From assembly GCA_963921935.1 (NCBI GenBank), contig OY998176.1, positions 53,469,813 to 53,533,812 of the forward strand: a stretch of DNA of 64,000 bases. Reading direction: 5' to 3'. Under the pieces are notes generated by a model. The model had not been told where the DNA came from. It made no database searches and saw only the letters and a list, made by a program, of their open reading frames with translations. This DNA is from Galeruca laticollis (lineage: Eukaryota > Arthropoda > Insecta > Coleoptera > Chrysomelidae). Shown here piece by piece: positions 11,140-23,402 of this stretch (position 1 is its first letter; the number at the start of each line of letters is the position of its first letter). The position numbers were made by a program, and so were the translations under genes.

Positions 11140-11875
11140 AGTTTTAAGGACAGTAAATTAAGAATAGTTCTAATCAATATTCAGTCAATACGCAATAAAA
11201 CGGACGAGTTGTATTTGTTTTTGGAGGAATTGGGGTTCCTGCAGATAGTCGCTATTACTAAACACTGGTTTCAAGTAAACGAACCTGCTTTTATTGAAAA
11301 ATATCGCGTTGTTAGTAGATATGACAGGAGTAATTCAGCTCACGGTGAAACCCTAATTTTATCTTCTGGCGAGGACTTCTCGGCTGTATTAAAATTTGAT
11401 TGAACATTGAAGTACTTTTGAATTTTTTATAATATACAACAAAAATATGGATTTATATATAATTTGTATTTACAGACCACCTAGATCAAATGTTCATTCT
11501 TTTTTTGAGAACCTTCTAAATTTACTTGACGCTCTGCCTGTTAAGAGCAAGAAAGTTTTATGCGGCGACTTTAATATTGACTTTACTAATGATTGTGCCA
11601 CTCAAAGGTCTTTGGTGAATATTTTTGAGTCGTTCGATCTAAAGACGCACGTGGATTCACCAACTCGTACTACTAAAACAACTTCGTCAATTTTAGATTA
11701 CATAGTTTCCGACTTTTTACCCCATGATGCGAATCACTTAGTAATTAACTCAGGTCTCTCTGACCATGAAGCAGTTTTCGCCGGATTTGTATTTCCTCGT
11801 AAAAAACACTTAGTTGGTGAGGATTTTCTCTTAACAAAATTTCACCAAATTTTATATTTTATGTTTAGCAATTGA
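11140..11875 (+). pseudogene. LINE ORF2, AP endonuclease domain
   Basis: Blocks in order are L-I-N-I-Q-S-I-R-N-K-T-D-E-L, A-I-T-K-H-W (usually T-E-x-W), I-C-I-Y-R-P-P, L-C-G-D-F-N-I-D, a D-S-P-T-R segment and S-D-H-E-A. These are the ordered motifs of the APE endonuclease of non-LTR retrotransposons, including the catalytic G-D-F-N and S-D-H. The domain is broken by a stop at about 11401 and another at 11873. The usual catalytic glutamate in T-E is replaced by lysine here. Confidence 0.75.
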
Positions 11876-11888
11876 TTGGATTGATCTT

Positions 11889-13700
11889 TCTGAAGATATT
11901 GACTCTAAAATTTTGGACTTTATTAATAAAATTATCAGGTGCTTCAATATATCATTTCCTCTTCGCTCTCGTAAAACTAAACATCACAAATCATGGTCTA
12001 CGAAAGGAACACGTACTTCATCTAAGAATATGAGATCACTCATTTACATTAAAAAATTCACAGACAATCTCCATGTACTCAATTATATCAATAACTATAA
12101 AATATTGTACCGGAAAACTATCAAAGCTATTAAACAAAACTATTATTACAATCGCATCTCAAGAGCTAAAAATTCCACGAGAGAAACTTGGTCTGTCATC
12201 AATGATTTGAGGAACAAAACTCGTTCCTCAAATTTTATTGAACTCGACCCAGACGAACTTAACAATTATTTCATAAACGTCAGTAAGAATATTAGCTCTA
12301 AAATAACTCCAAGTCGTGATGCTCTTTCTTTCCTCGTTCCTCCTAAAAGAATCACTGATAGTTTCTTCCTTAGACCAATAGATAAATTTGAGCTAGTGCA
12401 AATCATACTCAGCATTCAAAACAAAACTTCCTGTGGCATTGATGGGTTATCAGCTAATATGTTTTTGAATATTCCAGATGCGGTGATTAACGTTTTACGT
12501 TCTCTAATCAATGAATCTTTTAAAAAAGCTCTCTTTCCTAACTGTCTAAAAATAGCCATAATTGTTCTGCTCCACAAGGGTGGCGAAAAACAGAATACTA
12601 GTAACTATCGTCCTATTGCCTTATTACCAATTTTATCGAAGATAATCGAAAGACTAATGAAAAACCGTCTACTGCCACTTCTTTTCAAATATAAAATCTT
12701 GAAATCCCAACAATTCGGTTTCCTACCCAATAAATGTACTAATGACGCAATGTTTTCTGTTCTTAATGAAATATATACCTCTCTTACTAATAAACTTTTC
12801 ACGGCTTCGGTTTTTTGTGACTTCGCAAAGGCCTTCGATTGTGTTGATCATGAAATTTTGATAAACAAACTAGAATATTAAGGCATCCGTGGTATTCCTT
12901 TAAAATGGTTTGAATCTTCCCTGGAATGTAGAAACTAACTGGTACGAGCAAATGGAAAAGTTTCGAATAATTTACCAGTTAGCAGTGGTGTACCCCAGGG
13001 CTCAGTTTTGGGTCCAATTTTTTCTTGGTATTCATTAACGATGTCACAGACTTACGAATTAATGCTAAATTCACTTTATTTGCCGATGACACTAGTGTAA
13101 CCTGGAGCCGTTCAGATATACGAACTTTACATTCTACCATAGGCAAAGATCTCTTTACTATTAAGTCCTGGTCTGACTCGAACGGGCTTTGTTTTAACAC
13201 TGAGAAAACTTTAGTTTTATCTTACAAAGGAGTTTTGCAACCTCTTAAACTTAACAATGACGTGATAAGATCTTCAAATTCGATTAAGTTTCTTGGTCTC
13301 CATATTGACAGTGCCCTTAAATGGTCTGTACATGTAGACATTTTAGCGAAAAAATTATCCTCTGCTTGTTTTGCCATTAAATCTGTATCTAAACAGCTTG
13401 ATTCTTGTACTGCTTCAACAACTTACTACTCTTTGTTCGAATAGCACCTTCGCTATGGATTGCCTTTCTGGGGGTCTTGTAGTTTACACCTTTTCACATC
13501 TATTTTCAAACTACAAAAAAGAGCCATTCGTTACATTTATGGTTTGAGTCGTAGGACGCATTGCGAATTCTATTTTAAAAAATACAAAATTTCAACTCTT
13601 CCTGCTCTATTCATTTTGGAATCCGTGTGTTTGGTTCGCAAACGCTTTCACAATTTAACTGAGAAGCCAATTCATAGTTACCCTAACTAGAAGAAAAAAT
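11889..13700 (+). pseudogene. LINE ORF2, reverse transcriptase domain
   Basis: A long open segment (11913-12881) carries the RT entry motifs G-I-D-G-L-S, L-H-K-G-G...N-Y-R-P-I-A-L-L-P and motif A, F-C-D-F-A-K-A-F-D-C-V-D-H. After a stop at 12879 the next pieces give G-V-P-Q-G-S-V-L-G-P (motif B), F-A-D-D-T-S (motif C), and K-F-L-G-L-H-I-D in 13025-13444. The thumb-like region continues to about 13690. The catalytic aspartates are present but at least three stops or frameshifts break the frame. No RNase H domain is visible after it. Confidence 0.85.
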
Positions 13701-14149
13701 TTCGATATCTACTTAACAATACCCACCTCTGATCTGGTAAAAAATTTCATCATCTTCAATGCCAAAAAACTATTCAGTCAGCTACCTTTAGAATTAAAAG
13801 TGGCAAATACATTCAATAGGTTCCTGAGATTGACAACGGTGTTTCTGCTTGAGAGACCTTATTATTCAGTGGCAGAATTCTGCATTCTACCCTAGACTTT
13901 TGAGTTACATCGGAGTAGATCAATATTTGGTATGATGTACGATGGTATCATTGTATTATAATTATTAATTCAAATTTGTTTTTTTATATATTATATTTTG
14001 TATCGTTACTATTGTCAGTATTTTTTATATCTTTATATTATTGTTTATATACATTTTTATATTTATCTATTTTTAAATTATTTCGCTTTATCCATAAAAC
14101 TTTTCATGACAATAAAGCTTATGACTCACTCTCTCTCTCTCTCATGAGG

Positions 14150-14830
14150 TTGATAACTGAGATTTGACATCTTACAAAAGTATGATAAAAGTAGACGCTG
14201 TCGACGTATGACAAGAGGGGGTTCAAACGACTCAACGAAAATGCTTGATTTGAGGGCACCAATGCAAGTATGTAGAGCAGTGTTTTCAATTGCATTAAGA
14301 GATTGAAGGTATGAAGTATAAACGTTCATGTATATAATGCTTCCATAATCCAATTTAGAGCGAATGAGGGCTCTGTAGATCCGTGAGAGTGATTACTCAG
14401 CTCTCCATTAATGACGTACAAGTGATTCTAAGATATTCATTCTAATGAGACGTAATCTGCTCTTTCCATGACAGGCTTTTGCTAAATGTTGCGCCTAGGA
14501 ATTTTTGATGGTTGACGGATTCGAACGGAGCATCGTTTGAATATTCGAGGCCAAGAACTGAAAGCCTGAATTTGTTTTCCAATCATGGTCAGATTTAGAA
14601 CGTTTTGAAGTAGACAGCATATTCTTGTTATTACTTTACCCTGACAAAAGATAATTAAGTCATCCGCGTTAGAAGCGTATTTAACTGATATAATTATGGA
14701 AGAACATATTATCATTATTGTTAGGATTAAGTAGAGTAAGGCGACGATTGAGCCTTGTGGAACATCGTTATATGGAAACTAAGAAGAAGATGTTTGCCCT
14801 TTAGCTATTAACTTAAAAGATCTGTTTGAT
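14150..14830 (-). pseudogene. Jockey-like LINE, RT remnant (upstream half of the split LINE)
   Basis: On the minus strand, 14830-14353 contains V-P-Q-G-S near 14750 and an A-D-D-L-I-I-F-C-Q-G-K block near 14650, which is motif C with surroundings. 14353-14150 contains D-Y-G-S-I-I-Y and N-E/F-E-P-P-L-x-x-R-R-Q-R-L-L-L-S-Y-F-C-K, a segment that lies between RT and RNase H in Jockey-type elements. The expected next segment (RNase H) is found at 8820-9365, beyond the inserted plus-strand LINE. Confidence 0.7.
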
Positions 14831-16140
14831 AAGAAATTTCGTACAAAAGAAAGATTACTTATAAAAATGGATAGATGCAATGTTAAAATAACAAACAAAT
14901 TTTGCTTTTTGTCCACCCTGTACGAATTTGAATGAATTTGCGATACATTTTTAGAATCAGCTCATCAAGAGAAATTCGCAAATTGAAAAAGGGAAATACT
15001 TAATTTAAAAAAGCTGTTGCTGATGTCATTACACAAAATCGTAGATTATTATTTGAAAAAATAGTAAATAAAAGATCTTACTAATAATGTATTTATTCGT
15101 TACTTTATGGACGTATTACTGATATTGGATTGTAAAATTATGTCATTTTAAATGTAAATTGATTTATCAAAACTTCAATATTCTCACTAAAACACTTAAA
15201 TCATGAAAATTAATTAAAAAGTAATAATTCGCAGTATTCGTTGGTTTTTCGTGTTAAATGGTCCCATACAAAAGACAAGGAGTGTCTTTGTACATTCGGG
15301 GGTCGTAACGATTAACGTCTGTCTCTCTTTGTCACAGTAATGATGAATGTGCCCAATAGCAACGTTTCTAGCACAAAACACCAAAGTTTAAAACGACCTG
15401 AAAGAGCAATTAGAATTTAATTAATTATGCGATATGAATGAGACGGGCTCCGCGGTTTTCCTCTTTCTTCTTTGCCCTATGCCCCAAAACCAGCTCCGTC
15501 TTTTCGCTCCTTTCGTCGAGAAATGATTTAGAATTCGCCAGGGACTTTAATTTCCTTTTATCCTTGTTGAATTATAAGACAGCATAGACGAAAACTTATT
15601 AAATAACTATATTACGCACAAGAATTGGGTTTGACAATGTCTTTGCCGTATGCTTGATATTATTTGGGTTATGGTGGCTTTGTTCCCACACAATTAATTC
15701 TGTGTTTATTTAGCGTTGATTCGCATATAAATCTCTCCATTGTCGTTCTAGCTCAATATGGTTAATCACATTGTATTTACATGATTATTTGACTAGGGAT
15801 ATAAACAACTTATAACGGTGTCTGATTGTTCTTGTTACTATTAAGGCCAATCAACAATGAGCATCTAATAAGTGATTTATGCCCTTAATCATTTATAAAA
15901 ATCATAATAGTTCATTTGTGTTGGACAAGTTAATACAATTAATTAAATTTTACTGCAGAAGTCTCGAAAATTATATTTTGGGCATGATTTATTCGATATC
16001 GAAAGTACCACTTTACATAAATGGTGCCGAAAGTAGGGCCGATTTTTCACTTTCTAAATGATTTCTTTACTTTCAGAACGACTTACTTTCGGGACGATTT
16101 TGAAAATCTATGTATTGACAATAATATAAACTTTGTATCA
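14831..16140. other. unassigned AT-rich intergenic DNA
   Basis: There is no recognisable reading frame, repeat or RNA gene. A slightly GC-richer patch at 15420-15540 (with GGGCTCCGCGG) shows no coding signal on either strand. Confidence 0.5.
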
Positions 16141-16149
16141 AATCCAAAT

Positions 16150-16432
16150 AAATGGTATTAAAGATTAAAACTAACTTTTCCGCATATGTAGATAAGATTA
16201 GATTTTAACGGGGTTACAATGCACTGAAACCTAAAGGCTTATTGTGCACCCCCCTATCAGAGCTGTTCTCGCTACTACTACAGCTCACCGTCCTGTTCCA
16301 GGGTTCTTCCCTGGCATGTAACATGCCCTGAACAATGTACTACCATGAAATTGGTCACTTTTATACACATCGGCGGCTATATCGTGCTAACGAACTGAAA
16401 TTTCTCTAAAAATGAGAAAAAATGTAGTAGGG
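16150..16432 (-). repeat. satellite-related copy with its other conserved border
   Basis: The phrase ATTAAAGATTAAAACTAACT followed by TTTCCGCAT matches, in reverse, the right border of the 58.3-59.1 kb array. About 16355-16432 matches the satellite monomer in the same orientation as 8356-8740 (ATATCGTGCTAACGAACTGA). The middle is diverged. Confidence 0.6.
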
Positions 16433-16433
16433 T

Positions 16434-16672
16434 CCGGTGGGGCAATTGTGAATGAAAGGTGCAAGTTTGAAATATAACTTTCTTATTTTTCCTTTCTGTA
16501 AATAGTAATGAAATTATTAATCATTATTCTCTTATATGCATGTTGTAACAAACTTTTAATGGCGAAAATTCTGAAATTTAGAAACTCTCTCTTGCTGACT
16601 CACAATTACCCAGTCTAGTTCACATTTACCACGTCTAGTTCACATTTACCCCGGTTGACCGGGGTAAATATG
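16434..16672. mobile_element. possible end of a pogo-like element
   Basis: After TA, the sequence GGGTCCGGTGGGGCAATTGT resembles the TIR of the pogo-like element at 26696. Further in, a box AGTTCACATTTACC recurs at about 22-bp spacing. The stretch ends in a 26-bp palindrome, 16644-16669: two 12-base arms ATTTACCCCGGT and ACCGGGGTAAAT around TG. No second terminus or transposase was found. Confidence 0.35.
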
Positions 16673-16997
16673 AATGTGTACTTTCAATAAATATCGATTT
16701 TAAAACAAAACTAAATCAATCACAATACTATCTTGGATGTCTACTTTCAGTATCTCAAAGCATTTTTTTATTTCGTTTTTAGAAGGGCCAAATTAAATAG
16801 AATCTTCTCATTGGATATTTTGATTTGACATTAAATATAAAAATAAAAAAATTCTGAGAAATAAAAAAAAACAGGTAAATAATTCAAAAGAATGAAGGTA
16901 TCTAGATAAGTAGTAGAAAAGACAAAAGAGTCATGTCAGTAGGGTTGGAAAATTTTTCTTGACATCTTCTTTTGAGACAGTTGCTCTGTCTAATACG

Positions 16998-17023
16998 TTA
17001 TATATATATATATATATATATAT
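16998..17023. repeat. (TA)n microsatellite
   Basis: This is a short uninterrupted TA run with no element attached to it. Confidence 0.9.
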
Positions 17024-19452
17024 TGTATTGGATACAATTTACTGAGTTAAATTAAAATAATTAAATAGGTTGATTGCAGTTGTAGCAACAATAGCACCAC
17101 GTTGGCTTGCGACAAATTGAATATGAAATTGACAATTTAAAACTATATGTTATTTGCCCTAATGTTGCGGAGACAAATTAAATATGATTCTGCTTAGTGT
17201 GTTAATTGAAATAGTTAAATGGATTGTTATATTTTAATTGTGAATTTTAATTGAATATAAAAATGTAATAATGTTGTGTTACTATTGAAATATTATACTC
17301 TTGGGCTAGCTAATTTATATATATTTTATCCTTAATTCCTCCTATTCATTATGCTATTTAATATCATGTGGTTTCATTTAATTCCTAAATTTTATTACCT
17401 CGGCTGCTCTTATTTATACACTACTCTATATCTCAGTAGGGTCCTGGGCAAAGTCATAATAAAATCAACATTACTAATCAATGTAATTTATTTTATGTGG
17501 TTTATTAAAAGATAGAACAGAAAAAATTTGAAAATTTCAATATTAATTATATATAAAATATAGTTGGCACTTTAATTTTATTATTGGAGTCATATACTTA
17601 TTATATATAAAAATAAATGATTATCCTTTTCTTAACTATGTAATGTAATGTAAATATGGATTTTTCTATATACATCTAAATTTCCACATCACACAACCTT
17701 TATGTATATTTTAAAAACTATTCATTCTTTTTGAGACGGCTTTTGCAGACTCATTTGCATAAATTTGCATAATAGTTTATAAACATTATATTTCTTTGAA
17801 AAAATGAACACCTGTGTTTAAAGTTGTTCAACTATTGTAACTTTTTCTTCTTGTTTTTCTAAATAGGATTATTGAAAATATTTAGACACTGCTTTAGTTT
17901 TAATCGGTTCGTGAAATGGAGAGGATATTTGAAATATTTTATCTACTTAATTTCGATCTTTTAAAAAAATATTTAAACGTATTATAACAATTGTGCATGT
18001 GATAAAAACTGAAGTTAGTTATGGTTTGTTGTTTTGTGGAAAGTTTTATATATATGTAACTGGAGAAAATTCAACATGACAGAAATTAACACATATATCT
18101 ACAACTTTGATAATGATAAGTTTTTTTTTACGTTTCCTGGTTTATTATATTCCTTTTAAAACTTTTATTACCAGGTGTTTATGATTTAAATTTCACTTTT
18201 TTTATTATTTGGTACCAAATATTATTAATTAAAACACACCACACACCTTTTTCTTTTCACCAAGTGACGCCTTCAGTTGTGTCCAGGTGGCAATCTCCCT
18301 TCTTATAAATATCTGTTGATAATTCTCCTACTTCGCTTGACTTTGTTTCAACCCAAATTTGTCTTTGCACTTATTTTAATTATAAATTACTTTTATACTT
18401 CTAATTTATATATATTCAACACTTATTACTTGAAAATTTACTAAGAAAAACTGCATAACATACTATCACTTCTTTCTTCCTTGATTAACAACGCTTGACT
18501 CACTACCGCGGGTTTTTTATCCGCCAAAACGCTTTCTATCGTTTATAACCGGAAACTGGCACAGTTCTAGAAAAATCTTTGATTATTTTTCACCTGTCAC
18601 TTTGTTTATTAATCTTTTTATTGTTTTTCTGACTTAAACTTATCATTAAATGTTGTTTTTATTCACTATAACCTTATTGTCATTGATTTAATTCACTAAC
18701 ATCTTATTATTATTGTTTTTTCATGTTATTGATTATTTGAAATCTTCCGATTGGTCAATGTAAATATACAAATTTTATACTTCCTACAACCTAAATATTT
18801 ACATAATATACATGGATACAGTTCATTTCTTATTTTGTTTAATATTATTACATCTATATACATAAATTAGGTCGGTTATCATTTATTTTTATTCTTATAT
18901 TTCATATCAAATTACATTTTATGTTGGTATACTTGTCGTCAACTGTTATATTTCGTTTTGGTTTTTGACATTACCTATAATTACAGTTTTCTACATATAT
19001 TATTATGTTTCCTATTAACTTTTATGATTAAATATTAACTAACATATCTTATATATATTTTTACTAATTCTAAATGTCATTTATTAATCAATCATTGTAG
19101 TACTGTTGATTTTATTATTGCCATCCTGTCTATTTTTTAAATATAAGCAGATGCTTTAGGTGTCTAATATTCAGTGTGGCGTCACGTTATTTTATTGATC
19201 TTCGTTTGCTTGTTAAGTTCTGTCTAAGGTTGTTTTTTAAAATACAGAATTATTTTAAAACTGTTTTATGAATAATTGTTTATGAATTCTTTTTATTTTC
19301 TCTATGATTATTCCCATTGATTCTTATTGATTATATTGTTATATAGATATTTTATTAATTTTAGTACTTTATTTACAAATTATTTTTATTGATAGATATT
19401 GTAACTTTATACTTTATTGGGATTCTATGAATGTTATATGCTCGTTCTATCT

Positions 19453-19507
<55 letters not shown>

Positions 19508-20146
19508 AGATTTGTATTGGGAGAGAGAATATTAAAATTATTGTTTAGTTTAGTTTAGTTGATATTTAGTTTTTGTTTGCCCGGTATATTGTAAAATTTA
19601 AAATTAGTTTGTAAGATAATTATACTTTTTCATGAGAAACTCTATAATCTCAGAGTAGGGTTCAAATGTAGAAAAACAAAACAATTTTAATTTCTAATAT
19701 GAGCGCCAAAGTTTAAATAAAGTCCCTATATTTCAATGAAGGAATTCAGTTAATCAAAAAAATACTTGCTTTATTATTTCCAATTAAACTCTAAAGACGG
19801 TCCTGTCTGTTTAATGTTGAACCTCTCCACGATTCACAGATGTCAGTTCAAAGCTACTAACTGTTGAAACTAGATGGAGTAATCACCATAAAGAAATGAA
19901 AAATCTCAAGAATATAATTTTAAAATGTTTTCCAAATGGAAAAACGGTATTTAATGTTGTAGAAACAAATACATCATTCTTTTACAAGACATAAATTTGT
20001 GAAAACCTACTATCTAGTATGATCACTCATTCAAATAAAATCATACACTCTGGTGAAATATTATTTCTATACATGATTTAAAATAGGCAACATTTTATAC
20101 AAATTTTATAACACGAAATCCGTTATATCAAAGTCTATGACAGAAA
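17024..20146. other. unassigned AT-rich DNA
   Basis: The stretch is very AT-rich, with no frame, RNA gene or paired repeat that I can support. It contains an (AT)n tract at 19459-19503. Confidence 0.5.
19459..19503. repeat. (AT)n microsatellite
   Basis: This is an uninterrupted AT run. It is not flanked by a recognisable element. Confidence 0.95.
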
Positions 20147-20483
20147 ATGGCGAATAATAAAGCTTATGAGCGTCTATGCAATATCAAAGTTCAATTCTTT
20201 GTACAAAATCGGTAAGTTTACTCTACCTTCTTTATATATAATTGAAATAGTTTTAAATACCTTTGTTTACTGTATTGTTCAATTAATTCACATCAATGAT
20301 TGGTTTTTATTTTGTTTTAGGATACCTCTAGGAAGACACCATACAATTTGTCCAGCTTGCATAATATCAAGAATAAATGCTATATTTCGTCCACATCAAT
20401 ACATTTTAGACAAATCTCATAATCCAAAGCTTTCTGAAAAGTACTGTGGAGACACCGTTTCCACAATACAACATTTTACTTAA
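20147..20483 (+). CDS. candidate two-exon gene, 75-aa protein of unknown function
   Basis: Exon 1 is 20147-20211 and exon 2 is 20321-20483. The 109-bp intron has a strong donor (CG|GTAAGT) and acceptor (TTTTGTTTTAG). The ATG at 20147 has a good insect context (AGAAAATGG), with an in-frame TGA just upstream. Joined, the frame stays open for 75 codons to TAA at 20481-20483. It includes G-R-H-H-T-I-C-P-A-C, a C-x2-C pair, and a later lone Cys. I recognise no family. Inference: splice sites and frame agree better than expected by chance, but the protein is short, no upstream promoter is evident and no poly(A) signal lies close by. It could be a fragment of a retroelement or gene. Confidence 0.35.
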
Positions 20484-21460
20484 TTACGTCGATAAATTTT
20501 ATGGTTTGTATTCAATTATAATTACCAATTTTCTTCTTATAATGTGTTTATCTACTTGATTACTTATATTACTGATTAGCTTCAAAGTATAATGTATTCC
20601 TTTCTCTAATTTTCATACCAAATTGTTGTTTCTCCGAAAGTTTTAATAGTTTTTCTCAAAAAGTTTTGCTTCTTAATATTTTTCTGCTGCCAAAAAGTAA
20701 GTACCTAGTGAATAGTCTACATTATCAACAAAACTGTCCCCATTCAATTTTTTTTATTATTAGCAATCTGCTTGTCGCTGATGAGAATATTTTAAACGTA
20801 TTCCACCAATCAAAATTGGTTATCAAAATTCTTATTGAAAATTTTCATTTCAAATAGTAGATTGTCCATTCATCATTTTAGAACATTCTGTTTTGAGTTT
20901 CTTAAATGATTATAACCCATATATTACTCCCTTAAATTGTATTTCAATAAATTTTTAAAATGACAGATCTTATTTTCTAAAATATTTATTCGGAATGACA
21001 AATCGTTTAACAAGTGTCATGTTCCATAAAATTAATGTTTTCATTTGACTTCCTACCTTGACATATTTTAAATAGTTACATAATCTTATCGAAAACTTAT
21101 TTCGATTTCTAATATTTACTTCTTTAAAACAAATCATATTATTATTTTACTTTGACAATGAGAACAATGGATTATTATTTTTATTTATATGGAACAAACG
21201 TTCTAAAATTCTCTCTCTTAAATATGGAAATTTTGTTATTTCATTTCACCTATATTCTTATAAAGCTTATTTAAAATCTTCTCCATAGTTATACATTTAG
21301 ATTCTTGTATACTTTCTCTATTAAATAGTGAATAGTACAGATTGTCTCCTTTTAAATAATTTAAAAAAAAAATTCAAATTCCAAAATTTTTAATTACTTA
21401 CAGTGTGTAGTCTATTATTCAATAATTCAGTATACAGAGTGTTGCAGGTTTCACTCTATG

Positions 21461-21462
<2 letters not shown>
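20484..21462. other. unassigned AT-rich DNA
   Basis: No supported feature. Near the right end ATACAGAGTGTTGCAGG (about 21432) resembles a mariner-type terminus but has no partner. Confidence 0.5.

Positions 21463-21520
<58 letters not shown>
21463..21520. repeat. (TA)n microsatellite, left flank of mariner element
   Basis: This is an uninterrupted TA run whose last TA is the left target-site duplication of the element that begins at 21521. Confidence 0.95.
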
Positions 21521-21523
<3 letters not shown>

Positions 21524-22268
21524 GGTGGGGCACTATGAACGAACTATTCTCTGGCGTCTAAACGGCAAATAAAATTAGAAAAAATTAGAGGTAGAATTAA
21601 GTAGATTACTTAGGACTATAATTTGAAAATATTTTGGAATATACAGGGTGCTCCAAAAAAGCGTGCCGTATCAAAGTTAGGTTCCTTTAAATGGAACACC
21701 GTGTATTTTATCACATTTTTGAATTATACTATTAAAAATAATGTAAGTTCATCAAGATTTCCCTATACCTATCTAGTTCAGTTTCCAGGATAAATCGATT
21801 TTACATAATTTGTAGACCCCCCGAAAAAATCCAATAACTTGAAAATAAAAACGAATAACCACATTTGCTTTACACTATCTCACTAAAAGCTTTCAACATT
21901 CTGTTTCCAATATTTACTGGTATGCTATAATATACAGGGTGTTTTTAATATGACAGTATAACACTAACCATTTAATACATAAATTTCTGGCTTAATTTAA
22001 ATGGAACACCCTGTATCTGTTGGGTCTGTTCAATGTGGGAATTTATCACCTTTCAATTGGTATTGGGGTTGCCTATATCTAACTAGTTTTCGAGAAATTT
22101 TAAATTTGTTTTTTAATATTCAATTATTTGCTGACATCTAGTTACCTATGACATGATGATACTCCGATGGAAAGTTTTTAAAAATTTGTTATTTTGACAG
22201 TAAGTGCTTTGTTGTATGATTTATTATTGATAAATTAAAGGTCTCTCAAATTATGATTTTATTAAGGG
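21521..22268 (+). repeat. left terminal inverted repeat of mariner element
   Basis: It pairs with 23796-24543. Internal landmarks include ATACAGGGTGCTCCAAAAAA (about 21642), TTTAAATGGAACACC (about 21698), ATACAGGGTGTTTTTAATAT (about 21932) and TTTAAATGGAACACCCTGTA (about 21997). These are two modules bounded by inverted copies of ACAGGGTG. Confidence 0.9.
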
Positions 22269-22391
22269 TAAGTACACTATTATTGGGCATAAAGATACAA
22301 TAGGCTTCAAAATTATAAAAAAATTACTACAAAAAACTTAAAGAAGGTGTTCAATGTGACGCCCATTTTGTTGGATACAAATTTCAACTCT

Positions 22392-23402
22392 TTAAAAAAA
22401 GTTATTGTTCACTTTCTTCAACATCTCTGGTGTTACTGTTTGAAACGCTCTCCTTATCCTATCCTTCATGTTCTCAGGAGTGGTTGGCTCTGTATTGTAG
22501 ACAATACTTTTTATGTAACCCCAAAGAAAATAGTCTAATGGCGTCAAGCATGGGGATCTTGCCGGCCAAAGGTAAGGACCCCCTCGCCCAATACATTTTT
22601 GTGGAAAAATATTGTTTAGGTAACGTCGGACAATTACTCTGTAATGAACAGACGCACTATCTAACTGCAGCCACATTTTTTGTCTTGTAGCTAGTGGTAC
22701 GTTATCTAAAAGTTCGAGTAGTTTGTTACGTGAAAATTTACGAAATTTTCTCCCAGTTAGCGTTCCATTAAAAAAATAAGGCCATATTATGTGGGTTCCA
22801 ACGATTCCTGCCCATACATTTAATGACCAACGATGTTGATGATCAACACTTCGGAAGTAATGCGGATTTTCGTCGTTATAGTAATGAAAATTATGTTTGT
22901 TTACTAAACCGTTTTTATGAAACGTAGCTTCATCCGTACACAGAACAAAATGAAAAAAATCTTCAGACCCTGCCACTTTATCCATAACCCATAAACAAAA
23001 CTCAATACGATTTTCAAAGTCACTATCAAATAGTTGCTGGTGCATTTGAATATGGTAGGGATGAAATTTGTGTTTTTTAATTATCCTAGCGACACTTCTC
23101 TTGCTTATACCTACTTGCTCACTAATACATCTTTGACTAGTATGTGGATTCTCAACAAGCGCACCCATTACTTCAAATTCTGAATCGTCTGTAATTGCAG
23201 GTTTTCGTCCAGAATTTTTTGTATATTGCACGCTTCCTCTAGTTTTCAATACGTGCAGTAGTCTTTTAAAAACATTTCTGTTAGGATGATCTCTATTTGG
23301 ATACTTTTGAGCGTATAATCTACTTGCTAAAAAACAGTTCTCATGACACTCACCAATAATTAAGATCATATCTATTCTTTCTTCGTTAGAATACTTTTTC
23401 AT
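22392..23402 (-). CDS. mariner-superfamily transposase, DD41D (rosa-like), 336 aa
   Basis: A nuclear DNA transposase that would cut and paste this element at TA targets. The N-terminal ~110 residues form two helix-turn-helix segments: Y-S-N-E-E-R-I-D-M near residue 4, then the R-x-x-S-V-A-R-I-I region near 102. This is the DUF4817-type start common in insects. The catalytic core has C-T-D-E-A (Asp157), W-L-Q-L-D-S-A (Asp248) and S-P-C-L-T-P-L-D-Y-F (Asp290). There are 41 residues between the second and third Asp, diagnostic of the DD41D group. The usual S-P-D is S-P-C here, but that residue is not the catalytic one. The frame is intact and all three Asp are present, so activity is possible (inference). 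The start is the first Met, inside the right-hand inverted repeat side. Confidence 0.92.
   Translation of the reverse strand: MKKYSNEERIDMILIIGECHENCFLASRLYAQKYPNRDHPNRNVFKRLLHVLKTRGSVQYTKNSGRKPAITDDSEFEVMGALVENPHTSQRCISEQVGISKRSVARIIKKHKFHPYHIQMHQQLFDSDFENRIEFCLWVMDKVAGSEDFFHFVLCTDEATFHKNGLVNKHNFHYYNDENPHYFRSVDHQHRWSLNVWAGIVGTHIIWPYFFNGTLTGRKFRKFSRNKLLELLDNVPLATRQKMWLQLDSASVHYRVIVRRYLNNIFPQKCIGRGGPYLWPARSPCLTPLDYFLWGYIKSIVYNTEPTTPENMKDRIRRAFQTVTPEMLKKVNNNFF

Larger units (their letters stand above)
9366..14145 (+). mobile_element. decayed plus-strand LINE (CR1/Jockey group), near full length
   Basis: Coding remnants run in the expected order: ORF1 (about 10088-10985), APE endonuclease (about 11140-11875), reverse transcriptase (about 11890-13700), and a 3' UTR ending AATAAAGCTTATGACTCACT followed by a short (CT)n run at about 14145. 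The 5' part (9366-10140) contains a diverged internal duplication. Stops and frameshifts occur roughly every 200-900 bp, so it is inactive. It lies between two minus-strand pieces of another LINE and was probably inserted into it. The clade is inferred from ORF1 and RT style and has not been tested. Confidence 0.75.
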
